Part shown: positions 6,705 to 14,902 of the stretch, piece by piece
Numbering within the stretch: position 1 is the first letter of the stretch
How the letters are laid out: every line of letters starts with the position of its first letter
Origin: JASLDZ01 sp038226305
Lineage (GTDB): Bacteria > Pseudomonadota > Alphaproteobacteria > Caulobacterales > Caulobacteraceae
Length of the DNA stretch: 18,628 nt
NCBI GenBank assembly: GCA_038226305.1
Contig: JBBRQN010000028.1
Coordinates: 1 to 18,628, forward strand
Direction of reading: 5' to 3'
Notes under the pieces: model-generated
Databases searched by the model: none
What the model was told of the DNA's origin: nothing
The model's input: the letters and a program-made list of their open reading frames with translations, nothing else
Position numbers and translations under genes: made by a program

Positions 6705-7471
6705 GCCTGATCCTCCGGTTTGGCGACGAGCTTCGCCAGGGTTCGGCCGCGGCCCTGAACGAGGGCGGTGACCACGCCATGCATGGTGCGCACTTCCTGA
6801 TCGGTGAAGCGAGCCCGGCCCAGCGCCACGCGCAGATTGCGCATCATCGAGGGCTTGTTCTCCGGGGGGAAGAAGAAGCCGCCGCCCTCCAGTTCCCGCT
6901 CAAGGTGATCGAAGAAGCCTGCCATCGTCTCGGCGGGTGCGGGCGCGGGGTCGGGCTTGAAGGTGCGAACCTGCGGGCCCTCAGGCCGGATCCTGCCCCA
7001 CTCGTAGGACATGATCGCCACCGCCTGCGCCAGGTTCAGGGAGCGGTGCTTGGCATCCACCGGCAGGGTGACGACTGCGTGGGTCAGGGCGATGTCGGCC
7101 GTCTCGAGCCCGGCGCGCTCGCCGCCGAAGAGGAGGCCGACGCGCTCGCCGTCGTTCAGGGCCGCCAGCTGGGCGACCGCGGCCTCCCGCGGGCCGATCA
7201 CCGGCAGCGCCGTCTCGCGCGGGCGGGCGGTGAGGGCCTGCACCATGTGAAGACCGGTCAGCGCCTCGGCCACGGTGTCGTAGAGCTGTGCCTGATCCAG
7301 CACCCAGTCCGCGCCGGAGGCCAGGGCCCAGGCGCGGGCCTGGGGCCAGCCGTCCTTCGGGGCCACGAGCCGCAGCTCCGACAGGCCGAAGTTGGCCATC
7401 GCGCGGGCCGCCGAGCCCACGTTTTCCGCCAGTTGCGGCCGGTCCAGGATCACCACGGGGCTTGCAGACAT
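6701..7471 (-). CDS. trmJ: SpoU-family RNA 2'-O-methyltransferase, TrmJ-like
   Basis: A 256-residue SPOUT (SpoU) methyltransferase that resembles TrmJ, which 2'-O-methylates position 32 of certain tRNAs using S-adenosylmethionine. All three family motifs are present. Motif 1 is PQLAENVGSAARAMANFGL, with the catalytic-loop Asn and Arg. Motif 2 is VGLLFGGERAGL. Motif 3 is SLNLAQAVAIMSYEW, which forms the trefoil-knot cofactor site. The C-terminal helical part (FFPPENKPSMMRNLRVALGR) matches the TrmJ-type extension, which ends MHGVVTALV. The ATG at 7471 is preceded by TAGGAG (7478-7483 on the plus strand), an excellent site at eight bases. The exact tRNA target needs experiment; other SpoU enzymes of this size exist. 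Confidence 0.9.
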   Translation of the reverse strand: MSASPVVILDRPQLAENVGSAARAMANFGLSELRLVAPKDGWPQARAWALASGADWVLDQAQLYDTVAEALTGLHMVQALTARPRETALPVIGPREAAVAQLAALNDGERVGLLFGGERAGLETADIALTHAVVTLPVDAKHRSLNLAQAVAIMSYEWGRIRPEGPQVRTFKPDPAPAPAETMAGFFDHLERELEGGGFFFPPENKPSMMRNLRVALGRARFTDQEVRTMHGVVTALVQGRGRTLAKLVAKPEDQA

Positions 7472-7623
7472 GCGCCGCTCCTACTCCGCCGGGGCGTCGC
7501 TCGCCAGCCATGCGGGGCGTGAACGGAGCCTGATTGCGGTGGTTCATGCAGCCTTCAGGCAGGCTTGGGCATTAAGGCGCCACGGCGAGCGACATGCTCG
7601 CTCTGAACAAGGACCTCTACCCC

Positions 7624-8340
7624 ATGCGCAAGCTGCTTCTCTGCGGCGCGCTTGTGGCGGCCACCGCCGTCCCCGCGCTCGCCCAAGCCCAATCCACCCG
7701 CTGCGTGAACCCGCAGACCAACGCCACGGCCGGCGCCCTCGTCGGCGCCGCCGGCGGCGCCCTCGTCGGCAGCCAGCTGGCTTCGCGCGGTTCGCGCGAC
7801 AAGGGGGCCATCCTCGGCGCCCTCGGCGGTGCGCTCCTCGGCGGCTCCATCGGCAACAGCCAGGTGCGCTGCCCGGACGGCTATTATCGCTATGACGAGC
7901 AGAACCGCCGCTACTACGACAACAGCGGCACCGAGTACCGCCCGTCGAACTACGCCCCCGCGCCGGTTCCGGCCCCGGTCTACACCGAGCAGCGCGGCTA
8001 CTCGGATCGCGACCAGAACGGCTATGAGCGCGACCACTACTCGAACGTCCGCCCGGGCTACTACGCCCCCGGCGCGACCTACGGGTTCTGGCAGGGTGCG
8101 CCCGAGCGCCTCGAGGACCGGATCAGCTTCACCGAGACGCAGGTTCGCCGCGCTTCGGACAATGGCTGGATCAACCGCCAGGAGACGCGCCGCGCCTATC
8201 GCGACATCGCCGGCGTGCGCAACTACGTGAACAACGCCCGCAACCAGAACGGCGGCCGCCTTCGTCCCGAAGATCGCCGCTACATCGAAGATCAGCTGAA
8301 CTACATCAGCCGTCGCGTCCACTGGGAAGCCCGCAACTGA
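7624..8340 (+). CDS. glycine-zipper envelope protein with signal peptide
   Basis: A 238-residue exported protein. A signal peptide (MRKLLLCGALVAATAVPALA) is followed by a glycine-zipper two-helix segment near residues 35-78 (ATAGALVGAAGGALVGSQLA, then GAILGALGGALLGGSIG), as in 17-kDa-antigen/SlyB-type envelope proteins. There is no lipobox: the only nearby cysteine, C27, is not in an L-x-x-C context. The middle is rich in tyrosine and arginine (YYRYDEQNRRYY), and the C-terminal third is charged and helical (RLEDRISFTETQVRR). The ATG at 7594 is possible, but the ATG at 7624 has AAGGA at 7609-7613 upstream and starts the signal peptide. A 6-bp hairpin (GCGAGC/GCTCGC, 7585-7601) lies in the leader. 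It is divergent from trmJ across 152 bases, which probably hold both promoters. Confidence 0.85.
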   Translation: MRKLLLCGALVAATAVPALAQAQSTRCVNPQTNATAGALVGAAGGALVGSQLASRGSRDKGAILGALGGALLGGSIGNSQVRCPDGYYRYDEQNRRYYDNSGTEYRPSNYAPAPVPAPVYTEQRGYSDRDQNGYERDHYSNVRPGYYAPGATYGFWQGAPERLEDRISFTETQVRRASDNGWINRQETRRAYRDIAGVRNYVNNARNQNGGRLRPEDRRYIEDQLNYISRRVHWEARN

Positions 8341-8386
8341 TCCTGCTCAACGCAGGATGAGACGCGGCTCTCGAAGCTGACGATCT

Positions 8387-8425
8387 GGGCCCCTCTCCAC
8401 GCCGGAGAGGGGCCCTTTTCGTTTC
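8387..8425 (+). terminator. strong rho-independent terminator
   Basis: GGGCCCCTCTCC (8387-8398) pairs perfectly over 12 bp with GGAGAGGGGCCC (8404-8415) around a 5-base loop, followed by TTTTCGTTTC. It lies between the ends of the glycine-zipper gene and the facing PsiF gene and fits the plus-strand gene. A smaller 7-bp hairpin (ATCCTGC/GCAGGAT, 8340-8358) directly precedes it at the stop codon. Confidence 0.9.
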
Positions 8426-8439
8426 AGCCCGTGCTCGTA

Positions 8440-8769
8440 TCAGCCCTTGGCGAGGCAGGTCTTGGAGAACTCGGCGTAGGTCATCTTGCCGGTGGTCTTG
8501 GCGGCCTTCTTGGCGGTCCATTCGGCGCCGCAGGCCTTCATCTTGGCCTGCTGCGAGGTGGCGGCCGGGGCCGGGGCGGCGGCGGCCGTCTTGGTCATGC
8601 AGGTCTTGGAGAACTCCGCATAGGTCTCCTTGCCGGTGGTCTTGGCGGCCTTCTTGGCGGTCCACTCGGCACCGCAGGACTTCATCTTGTCCTGCTGGGC
8701 GGTGGGGGCCGCGTGGGCGGCGGTGGCTGCGAAGGCGGCGACGGCGAGGGCGGCGATCAGGGTCTTCAT
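8440..8769 (-). CDS. psiF: PsiF-repeat periplasmic protein with two repeats
   Basis: A 109-residue protein with a signal peptide (about residues 1-20, ending AHA) and two PsiF repeats. Repeat 1 covers residues 25-60 and repeat 2 residues 73-108; 31 of 36 positions are identical. Each has two cysteines, in CGAEW and in SKTC. They are joined by an Ala/Pro linker near residues 62-70. PsiF repeats were named from E. coli psiF, a phosphate-starvation-inducible gene of unknown function. No phosphate-regulon box was identified here, so that regulation is not supported. The ATG at 8769 has AGGAGA about ten bases upstream. The gene is divergent from icd across 164 bases; that gap holds a 7-bp hairpin (CGGCGAA/TTCGCCG, 8804-8820). 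Confidence 0.88.
   Translation of the reverse strand: MKTLIAALAVAAFAATAAHAAPTAQQDKMKSCGAEWTAKKAAKTTGKETYAEFSKTCMTKTAAAAPAPAATSQQAKMKACGAEWTAKKAAKTTGKMTYAEFSKTCLAKG
8446..8697 (-). repeat. internal tandem duplication within the PsiF gene
   Basis: DNA segments 8446-8553 and 8590-8697 encode the two PsiF repeats and are nearly identical at base level, for example over the shared codons for TAKKAAKTTGK. They are separated by 36 bases coding for the Ala/Pro linker, which indicates a fairly recent duplication or ongoing homogenisation. Confidence 0.85.
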
Positions 8770-8933
8770 GGGGGGTGTCTCTCCTACGGAAGCGATGAGC
8801 TTACGGCGAAGCCTTCGCCGGGCAAGAGGCGGATCGGCGCAGCCCGACTGGACGCGCGGCCCTCAGTCGCTAAAAGCGGGCGCCTCGCATTTCGCGCGCG
8901 AACCGCGCCGCAGCCGCCCCCCGGAGCCACAGC

Positions 8934-10163
8934 ATGTCCCTGTCCAAGATCAAGGTCGCCAACCCCGTGGTCGACCTCGACGGCGACGAGATGACCCGGA
9001 TCATCTGGCAGCTGATCAAGGACACCCTGGTCTTCCCGTATCTCGACCTCGAGCTCGACTACTACGACCTCGGCATGGAGCACCGCGACGCCACCGACGA
9101 CCAGGTGACCATCGACGCCGCCCACGCCATCCAGAAGCACGGCGCCGGCGTGAAGTGCGCCACCATCACCCCGGACGAGGCGCGGGTGAAGGAATTCGGC
9201 CTGAAGAAGATGTGGAAGAGCCCCAACGGCACCATCCGCAACATCCTGGGCGGGGTGATCTTCCGCGAGCCGATCATCTGCCAGAACGTGCCGCGCCTCG
9301 TGCCGGGCTGGACGCAGCCGATCATCGTCGGCCGCCACGCCTTCGGCGACCAGTACAAGGCCACCGACTTCCTGTTCCCCGGCAAGGGCACGCTGACGAT
9401 CAAGTTCGTTGGCGAAGACGGAGCGACCATCGAGCACGAGGTGTTCAAGGCACCCGGCTCCGGCGTGGCGATGGCCATGTACAATCTGGACGCCTCGATC
9501 CGCGACTTCGCCCACGCCAGCTTCGCCTACGGCCTGGACCGCAAATACCCTGTGTACCTCTCCACCAAGAACACAATCCTCAAGGCCTACGACGGGCGCT
9601 TCAAGGACATCTTCCAGGAGATCTTCGACGCCGAATACGCCGCCAAGTTCAAGGAGCGCGGCCTCACCTACGAGCATCGCCTGATCGACGACATGGTGGC
9701 CTCGGCCCTGAAATGGTCGGGCGGCTACGTCTGGGCCTGCAAGAACTACGACGGCGACGTGCAGTCCGACATCGTGGCGCAGGGCTTCGGCTCGCTGGGC
9801 CTGATGACCTCGGTGCTGCTGACGCCCGACGGCAAGACGGTGGAGGCCGAGGCCGCCCACGGCACCGTCACCCGCCACTACCGCCAGCACCAGCGGGGCG
9901 AGCCCACCAGCACCAACTCCGTCGCCTCCATCTACGCCTGGACCAAGGGCCTGCAGCACCGCGCCAAGCTGGACGGCAACGCCGAACTGCACCGCTTTGC
10001 CGAACTGCTGGAGACCACCACGGTTGACACCGTGCAGGCGGGCGACATGACCAAGGATCTGGCGCTGCTCGTCGGCCCGGACCAGACCTGGCTCACCACC
10101 GAGGGCTTCCTGCAGAAGGTCGCCTCGAACCTCGAAGCCGCGATGGGCAAGGCGGGGGCGTAA
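8934..10163 (+). CDS. icd: NADP-dependent isocitrate dehydrogenase, type II
   Basis: Cytoplasmic TCA-cycle enzyme that oxidatively decarboxylates isocitrate to 2-oxoglutarate with NADP and a divalent metal. At 409 residues it belongs to the homodimeric, eukaryote-like type II class and not the E. coli Icd class. Seen: VDLDGDEMTRIIW at the N-terminus; the substrate loop SPNGTIRNILGG (residues about 94-105, with the serine and arginine that bind isocitrate); FREPIICQNVPRLVPGW; the metal-binding IDDMVASALKW; SDIVAQGFGSLGLMTS; and the NADP-specific EAAHGTVTRHYRQHQ. ATG at 8934 is preceded by CGGAG at 8922-8926. It is read alone and converges on the next gene. Confidence 0.98.
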   Translation: MSLSKIKVANPVVDLDGDEMTRIIWQLIKDTLVFPYLDLELDYYDLGMEHRDATDDQVTIDAAHAIQKHGAGVKCATITPDEARVKEFGLKKMWKSPNGTIRNILGGVIFREPIICQNVPRLVPGWTQPIIVGRHAFGDQYKATDFLFPGKGTLTIKFVGEDGATIEHEVFKAPGSGVAMAMYNLDASIRDFAHASFAYGLDRKYPVYLSTKNTILKAYDGRFKDIFQEIFDAEYAAKFKERGLTYEHRLIDDMVASALKWSGGYVWACKNYDGDVQSDIVAQGFGSLGLMTSVLLTPDGKTVEAEAAHGTVTRHYRQHQRGEPTSTNSVASIYAWTKGLQHRAKLDGNAELHRFAELLETTTVDTVQAGDMTKDLALLVGPDQTWLTTEGFLQKVASNLEAAMGKAGA

Positions 10164-10171
10164 GGCCCCCG
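10153..10171. terminator. GC hairpin over the icd stop codon
   Basis: CGGGGGC (10153-10159) pairs perfectly with GCCCCCG (10165-10171) around GTAAG, which includes the icd TAA. Only TTGCGG follows, so this is a weak terminator candidate. It lies in the 25-base gap between icd and the facing serine hydrolase gene. Confidence 0.35.
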
Positions 10172-10188
10172 TTGCGGGTCGGGCCGGC

Positions 10189-11289
10189 CTAGCCGCCGGC
10201 CCCGCAGAAGGCCGCGGACAGAAGGTCGTAGCTCAGCCCCTTGCCCTGCCACACCTCGCCGAACGGGGTGCCCTGGTTGTTGGTGAGCACGATCAGGGCC
10301 TTGCCGAGCTTGGGCGCCAGCACGTTGCGCACCTCGACACCCGCCGCCTCGCCCCGCCGCTCCACCAGCTCCACCGCCCCCGTGCAGCCCTTCAGCGGTG
10401 CCGAGAACCCCCAGACGCCCAGAGCCACGTAGCCGAGCTTGGGGTCGCCCTCCCACATCACCCGGCTCTGCGCCTCAGGGACGAGCTTGAAGGCGAGGAG
10501 CGCCCGGTCGAAGGCGGCCAGATCCTCCGCCGTGCCCCCCAGGGCGCCGCTCGCTCCGAAGGTGGCGAAGTTCCAGGGGGCGGCGGGCTTTCCAGGCTCG
10601 TCGTAGCCCGTCACGTCGCGGCCGTAGCCCGCGACCCTGTCGGGGGCGATGGCGATGGATCGCGCGCCGATCGGGGCCGCGATCCGCGTCTGCACCAGCC
10701 TGGCGTAGGAGAGCCCCGTGACCCGCTCGAGGGCGGCGCCCAGCACCAAGTAGTCGCAGTTGTTGTAGTCGAACCGCGGCCCGCCGGGCGGGTGCTTGGG
10801 CGTGCCCGAGCAATAGCCGTTGGTGGCCGCCGCATTGCTGATGGCGGCTCCCGTCTGCAGGTAGAACTGCGGCACGCCACCCGCCCCGTCCGGCGTCTCG
10901 GAGGGGTTGGGCAGGCCCGAGGTGTGCTGCAGAAGCTGGCGCAGGGTGGCGGTGGCGTTGGGGCTTTTGAAGTCGGGCAGGTAGGTGGAGACGGGGGCCT
11001 CCAGCGACATGCGCCCGGCCGCGACCTCTTGCATCACCAGCGCCGAGGTCACCTCCTTGGTGACAGACGCCCACGGCCACAGCTCGCCCAGGCGGTGCGG
11101 GCGGTTGGCGGCCACATCGGCCAGGCCCACGGCCCGGGCGTAGGTGGTCGACCGCGTATCGGTCACCATCACCACGCCCGACAGCCCCTGCGCCGCTCCC
11201 GCGGCGACGGCCGCATCCATCGCGGGCGACGGAGGCGCTGCGGGCAGCAACAGGGCTGCGGCGGCGAGGAGCGGGGCGAGGGCGATCAT
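10189..11289 (-). CDS. exported serine hydrolase, class C beta-lactamase family (second copy type)
   Basis: A 366-residue member of the class C beta-lactamase-like serine hydrolases. A hydrophobic N-terminus (LAPLLAAAALLLPAA) acts as a signal peptide, with cleavage near residues 18-23. The nucleophile motif is S75-V-T-K78 and the second motif is DYNNCDY, a good YxN. The C-terminal half is rich in Gly and Ala, with a possible disulfide pair in GYCSGTP and KGCTGA. An ATG at 11289 is taken as the start because it opens the signal peptide. A TTG at 11298 in the same frame is possible, and neither has a clear ribosome binding site. It is not a close copy of the hydrolase at 2873-3988; only the family motifs align. 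The substrate is unknown. Confidence 0.87.
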   Translation of the reverse strand: MIALAPLLAAAALLLPAAPPSPAMDAAVAAGAAQGLSGVVMVTDTRSTTYARAVGLADVAANRPHRLGELWPWASVTKEVTSALVMQEVAAGRMSLEAPVSTYLPDFKSPNATATLRQLLQHTSGLPNPSETPDGAGGVPQFYLQTGAAISNAAATNGYCSGTPKHPPGGPRFDYNNCDYLVLGAALERVTGLSYARLVQTRIAAPIGARSIAIAPDRVAGYGRDVTGYDEPGKPAAPWNFATFGASGALGGTAEDLAAFDRALLAFKLVPEAQSRVMWEGDPKLGYVALGVWGFSAPLKGCTGAVELVERRGEAAGVEVRNVLAPKLGKALIVLTNNQGTPFGEVWQGKGLSYDLLSAAFCGAGG

Positions 11290-11408
11290 GGGCACCAATG
11301 TAGCGCAAGGGCGCTGCGGCGGCAGCCCGCTTTCGCCTGCGACGGGCGCGCGCTGGCGCTAGGGGGCCGCCCCCGTTAACCTGTGCATTCCGTTGGAGCG
11401 CCCGGCCC

Positions 11409-11996
11409 GTGCGTAAACTTCTGACCTGGCTTGTGGCGTTGGCGATCCTGTGTGGCGGGGTCTACCTCGGCTCGCCCTACTATTCGGTCTATCGGCTGGT
11501 GCAGGCCGCCCGCGCAGGCGATGCCGGAACGGTCTCGAGCTTCGTGGACTACCCCGCCGTGCGGGCCAGCCTGAAGCCGCAGCTGGAGGGGTATCTGGCC
11601 GACGAGATCGGGCGCGAGAACGCCAAGCCTCACTCGATCTGGGACAGGCTTGGGCTGGCGCTGGCACCCTACCTCGTGGGCACCTCGGTGGACTTTCTGG
11701 TCACGCCGCAGAACGTGGCCGCGATGATCCGCACCGGCCGACCGCCGCACGTGTCCAACCCCATCGGCGGCCAGCCCCGGCTGGACGACGACAAGGGGCC
11801 GGGCGACAGCCGCGCCCTGCACCTCGGCTACGTGGGCGACGACCTGGATCAGTTTCAGGCCGAGGTGGTGAGCCGCGCCAACCCGCACGCCCGGGTATCG
11901 CTGCGCCTGCTTCGGCGGGGCTTCTTCTCGTGGCGCGTCGTGGCGCTGGACCTTCCGGCCCTGCACAAGACGGTTTCGGAAGCCCCCGCGATCTAG
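11409..11996 (+). CDS. DUF2939 domain-containing protein
   Basis: A 195-residue protein of the DUF2939 family, whose function is unknown. The N-terminus is a single hydrophobic helix (LLTWLVALAILCGGVYL), either an anchor or an uncleaved signal. It is followed by the family pattern YYSVYRLVQAARAGDAGTVS, then FVDYPAVRASLKPQL. The rest is the DUF2939 core with VTPQNVAAMI and a C-terminal RRGFFSWRVVAL strand. The start is GTG at 11409, with GGAG at 11395-11398 ten bases upstream. It is divergent from the serine hydrolase across 119 bases, and its stop lies 19 bases from the stop of alaS, which it faces. The location is probably inner membrane with a periplasmic domain. Confidence 0.85.
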   Translation: MRKLLTWLVALAILCGGVYLGSPYYSVYRLVQAARAGDAGTVSSFVDYPAVRASLKPQLEGYLADEIGRENAKPHSIWDRLGLALAPYLVGTSVDFLVTPQNVAAMIRTGRPPHVSNPIGGQPRLDDDKGPGDSRALHLGYVGDDLDQFQAEVVSRANPHARVSLRLLRRGFFSWRVVALDLPALHKTVSEAPAI

Positions 11997-12015
11997 CGCC
12001 GGCTGCGCTGAAGGG

Positions 12016-14715
12016 TCAGCCCGAAGCGAGCACCGCCTTCACCGCATCGATCCCTGCCTGCGCCAGCTCGCCCGTGGGCGCTCCGCCCTGGGCGAAGTCG
12101 GGGCGGCCGCCGCCGCCCTGCCCGCCCATGGCCGGCACCGCCGCCTTCACGAGCTCGGCGGCACTGAAGCGGCCCTGCAGATCGGCCGAGACCGCCACAG
12201 CCACCGCCGCCTTGCCCTCGGCCACGCCCACCACCGCCACGACGCCGGAGGTGAGCCCCTTGCGCAGCTCCTCCATCACCGGGCGGAGCGCCTTGCCGTC
12301 CACCCCTTCGAGCACGCGGCCGATGAAGGGCGTGCCCGCCACGTCTTCCGGACCTGACGGCGCGGAGGCTCCGGCAGCGCCGCCGCCGGTTCCGCTCAGG
12401 GCGATCTTGCGCTTGGCGTCGGCCAGTTCGCGCTCGAGCCGCTTGCGCTCGGCGATCAGGCCGTCGACCCGCACCGACAGTGCCTCCACCGGCACCTTGA
12501 AGCCCTCGGCCAGGCCCTTGGCGACGCTGGCCTGATCTACCAGCAGCCGACGCGCCGCCTCGCCCGTCAGGGCTTCGACCCGGCGCACGCCCGCAGCCAC
12601 ACCGGTTTCGGCCACGATGCGGAACAGGGCGATATCGCCTGTGCGCGCCACGTGGGTGCCGCCGCACAGCTCGACGGAGAAGGCGCCCTCGCCCTCCAGC
12701 GCCCGGCCGAGGGCGAGCACCCGCACCGTCTCGCCGTATTTCTCGCCAAACAGGGCCACCGCCCCCTGCGCGATGGCGGCGTCGGGGGTCATGTTCTGGG
12801 TGGTGGCGGGCACGTTCTGGCGGATGACCGCGTTCACCTGCGCCTCCACGGCTTCCAGTTCGGCCGGGCTCAGGGGCTGGCCGTGGCTGAAGTCGAAGCG
12901 CATCCGCTCGGAGTCCACGAGCTGGCCCTTCTGGGCCACGTGACGGCCCAGGACGTTCTTCAGGGCAGCATGCACGAGGTGCGCCGCGGAGTGGTTGGCG
13001 CGGGTGCGCACCCGTGCCGCATGATCGAGTTCGAGCTGCAACCGGTCGCCCAGCGCGAGGCGACCGGTTTCCACGTGGATCGTGTGCACGAAAAGGTCGC
13101 CCGCCTGCTTGGTCAGAGCCACCAGCGAACCGGAGCCGCCGGGCCAGCTCAGCGTGCCGGTATCCGACGCCTGGCCGCCGCTGACCGCGTAGAACGGCGT
13201 CTTGTCGAACAGCACCTCGACGGTGGCGCCGGCTTCGGCGGCATCGATCTCCACCGCCTCGCGCACCAGCGCCAGCACTTCGCCGGAGGCCTCGGCGGCT
13301 TCGTAGCCCACGAAGTCGGTAGGGCCGAGGCGGTCGCGCAGGGTGAACCACTCGGCCGTCTGCGCCCGGTCGCCCGAGCCCTGCCAGTTTTCCCGGGCCA
13401 GGGTGCGCTGCCGCTGCATGGCGGCCTCGAAGCCCGGCTCGTCCACTGAAAGGCCGCGATCGCGCAGGGCCGCCTCGGTCAGATCGAAGGGGAAGCCGTA
13501 GGTGTCGTAGAGCTTGAAGGCCACCTCGCCGGAAAGGGCGCCGCCCTCGGGCAGGTCGGCGGTGGCCTCTTCCAGCAGGGTCATGCCGCGGCCCAGGGTG
13601 CGGCGGAACCGCTCCTCCTCCTGCCGCAGGGTCTCCACGATGAGGGGCTCGGCCCGGACGAGCTCGGGATAGGCGCCCCCCATCTCGGCGGTGAGTGTGG
13701 GGGCGAGGCGGTGCATCAGGGGGTCTGCGGCCCCCAGGATGTGGGCGTGGCGCATGGCGCGGCGCATGATCCGGCGCAGCACATAGCCGCGGCCCTCGTT
13801 GGAGGGCGACACCCCGTCGGCGATCAGGAAGGCGGACGAGCGCAGGTGGTCGGCGATCACCCGGTGCGAGGCCTTGAACTCCCCGCCCGCGGCCACGCCG
13901 GTCATGGCCTCGGAGGCCGCGATCAGCGCCTTGAACGTGTCGGTGTCGTAGTTGTCGGAGACGCCCTGCATGACCGCCGAGATGCGCTCCAGCCCCATGC
14001 CGGTGTCGATGGAGGGGCGAGGCAGGGATTCTCGGGGGCGGTCACCGGCGAACTGCTCGTACTGCATGAAGACGAGGTTCCAGATCTCCACGAACCGGTC
14101 GCCGTCCTCGTCCACCGAGCCGGGGGGACCGCCGGGGATGTGCGCCCCGTGGTCGTAGAAGATTTCACTGCACGGCCCGCACGGCCCTGTGTCGCCCATC
14201 GACCAGAAGTTGTCGGAAGTGGCGATGCGGATGATCTTCGAGTCGGGCAGGCCCGCGATCTTCTTCCATAGGCCGTGCGCCTCATCGTCCTCGGCGTAGA
14301 CGGTGACGAGGAGCTTATCGACGGGGAGGCCAAAGTCCTTGGTGAGGAGCGTCCACGCCAGCTCGATCGCGCGTTCCTTGAAATAGTCCCCAAAGCTGAA
14401 ATTGCCGAGCATCTCGAAGAAGGTGTGGTGGCGCGCGGTGTAGCCGACGTTGTCGAGGTCGTTGTGCTTGCCGCCGGCCCGCACGCACTTCTGCGACGAC
14501 ACGGCCCGGGGCGCAGGCGCCGTCTCGGCACCCGTGAACAGGTTCTTGAACGGCACCATGCCCGCATTCACGAACAGGAGCGTTGGGTCGTCCTGCGGCA
14601 CCAGGGGGGCCGACGCCCGCACTGCGTGATCGGCCTTGGCGAAGTAGTCGAGGAAGTGCGCCCGAACGGCGTTGGTGGAGGTCGGCCGGTTCGTGACGGG
14701 CGGGGTCGAGGTCAT
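12016..14715 (-). CDS. alaS: alanyl-tRNA synthetase
   Basis: Class II aminoacyl-tRNA synthetase that charges tRNA-Ala and clears mischarged Ser and Gly, 899 residues. The aminoacylation domain shows FVNAGMVPFKN, HTFFEMLGNFSFGDYF and the motif 3 region DTGMGLERISAVMQG. The editing domain has the zinc-binding NHSAAHLVHAAL (HxxxH) and CGGTHVART (CxxxH) motifs. The C-terminal C-Ala domain ends with GGQGGGGRPDFAQGG. The frame is open to 14766, but the ATG at 14715 (MTSTPPVTNRP) leads into the family start ahead of VRAHFLDYF. The ribosome binding site is weak. It lies downstream of recA on the same strand with 187 bases between, as in many proteobacteria, although recX is absent here. Confidence 0.97.
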   Translation of the reverse strand: MTSTPPVTNRPTSTNAVRAHFLDYFAKADHAVRASAPLVPQDDPTLLFVNAGMVPFKNLFTGAETAPAPRAVSSQKCVRAGGKHNDLDNVGYTARHHTFFEMLGNFSFGDYFKERAIELAWTLLTKDFGLPVDKLLVTVYAEDDEAHGLWKKIAGLPDSKIIRIATSDNFWSMGDTGPCGPCSEIFYDHGAHIPGGPPGSVDEDGDRFVEIWNLVFMQYEQFAGDRPRESLPRPSIDTGMGLERISAVMQGVSDNYDTDTFKALIAASEAMTGVAAGGEFKASHRVIADHLRSSAFLIADGVSPSNEGRGYVLRRIMRRAMRHAHILGAADPLMHRLAPTLTAEMGGAYPELVRAEPLIVETLRQEEERFRRTLGRGMTLLEEATADLPEGGALSGEVAFKLYDTYGFPFDLTEAALRDRGLSVDEPGFEAAMQRQRTLARENWQGSGDRAQTAEWFTLRDRLGPTDFVGYEAAEASGEVLALVREAVEIDAAEAGATVEVLFDKTPFYAVSGGQASDTGTLSWPGGSGSLVALTKQAGDLFVHTIHVETGRLALGDRLQLELDHAARVRTRANHSAAHLVHAALKNVLGRHVAQKGQLVDSERMRFDFSHGQPLSPAELEAVEAQVNAVIRQNVPATTQNMTPDAAIAQGAVALFGEKYGETVRVLALGRALEGEGAFSVELCGGTHVARTGDIALFRIVAETGVAAGVRRVEALTGEAARRLLVDQASVAKGLAEGFKVPVEALSVRVDGLIAERKRLERELADAKRKIALSGTGGGAAGASAPSGPEDVAGTPFIGRVLEGVDGKALRPVMEELRKGLTSGVVAVVGVAEGKAAVAVAVSADLQGRFSAAELVKAAVPAMGGQGGGGRPDFAQGGAPTGELAQAGIDAVKAVLASG

Positions 14716-14853
14716 ACGGCGCAGGCTCGATCGGCTGTGGACGGCGCGACGGTCGCGCAGCCCCACAGGAAGGACGGGGATCGCAACCTAATAGGAAGCC
14801 GCCGCCCGCAGCGCCAGCGCGCCCTGCCGCCGACCTCGTGAGGGCCAGGCGAC

Positions 14854-14888
14854 CAGACAGTCCGGATGGTTCGCGCCCGAGCTGTCTG
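14854..14888. terminator. inverted repeat between recA and alaS
   Basis: CAGACAG (14854-14860) pairs perfectly with CTGTCTG (14882-14888). The stem extends inward to 12 pairs with one mismatch and one wobble (TCCGG with CGAGC side). It starts 15 bases after the recA stop, so it could weaken read-through into alaS. No T-run follows, so intrinsic termination is uncertain. Confidence 0.4.
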
Positions 14889-14902
14889 CGGTTTGGCCGT
14901 TG

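Noticed and set aside
11362..11374. GGGGGC-C-GCCCCC palindrome upstream of the DUF2939 gene
   Set aside because: A one-base loop and pure GC composition make it likely to be chance; it has no associated promoter or T-run.
11993..13351. A 452-codon minus-strand frame inside alaS
   Set aside because: It is the alternative frame of the alaS coding sequence, with arginine-rich composition and no motif.
14716..14902. A recX gene or an RNA switch such as a T-box between recA and alaS
   Set aside because: The 187 bases are too short for recX. T-boxes are not expected in alphaproteobacteria, and no anti-terminator pattern was seen beyond one inverted repeat.
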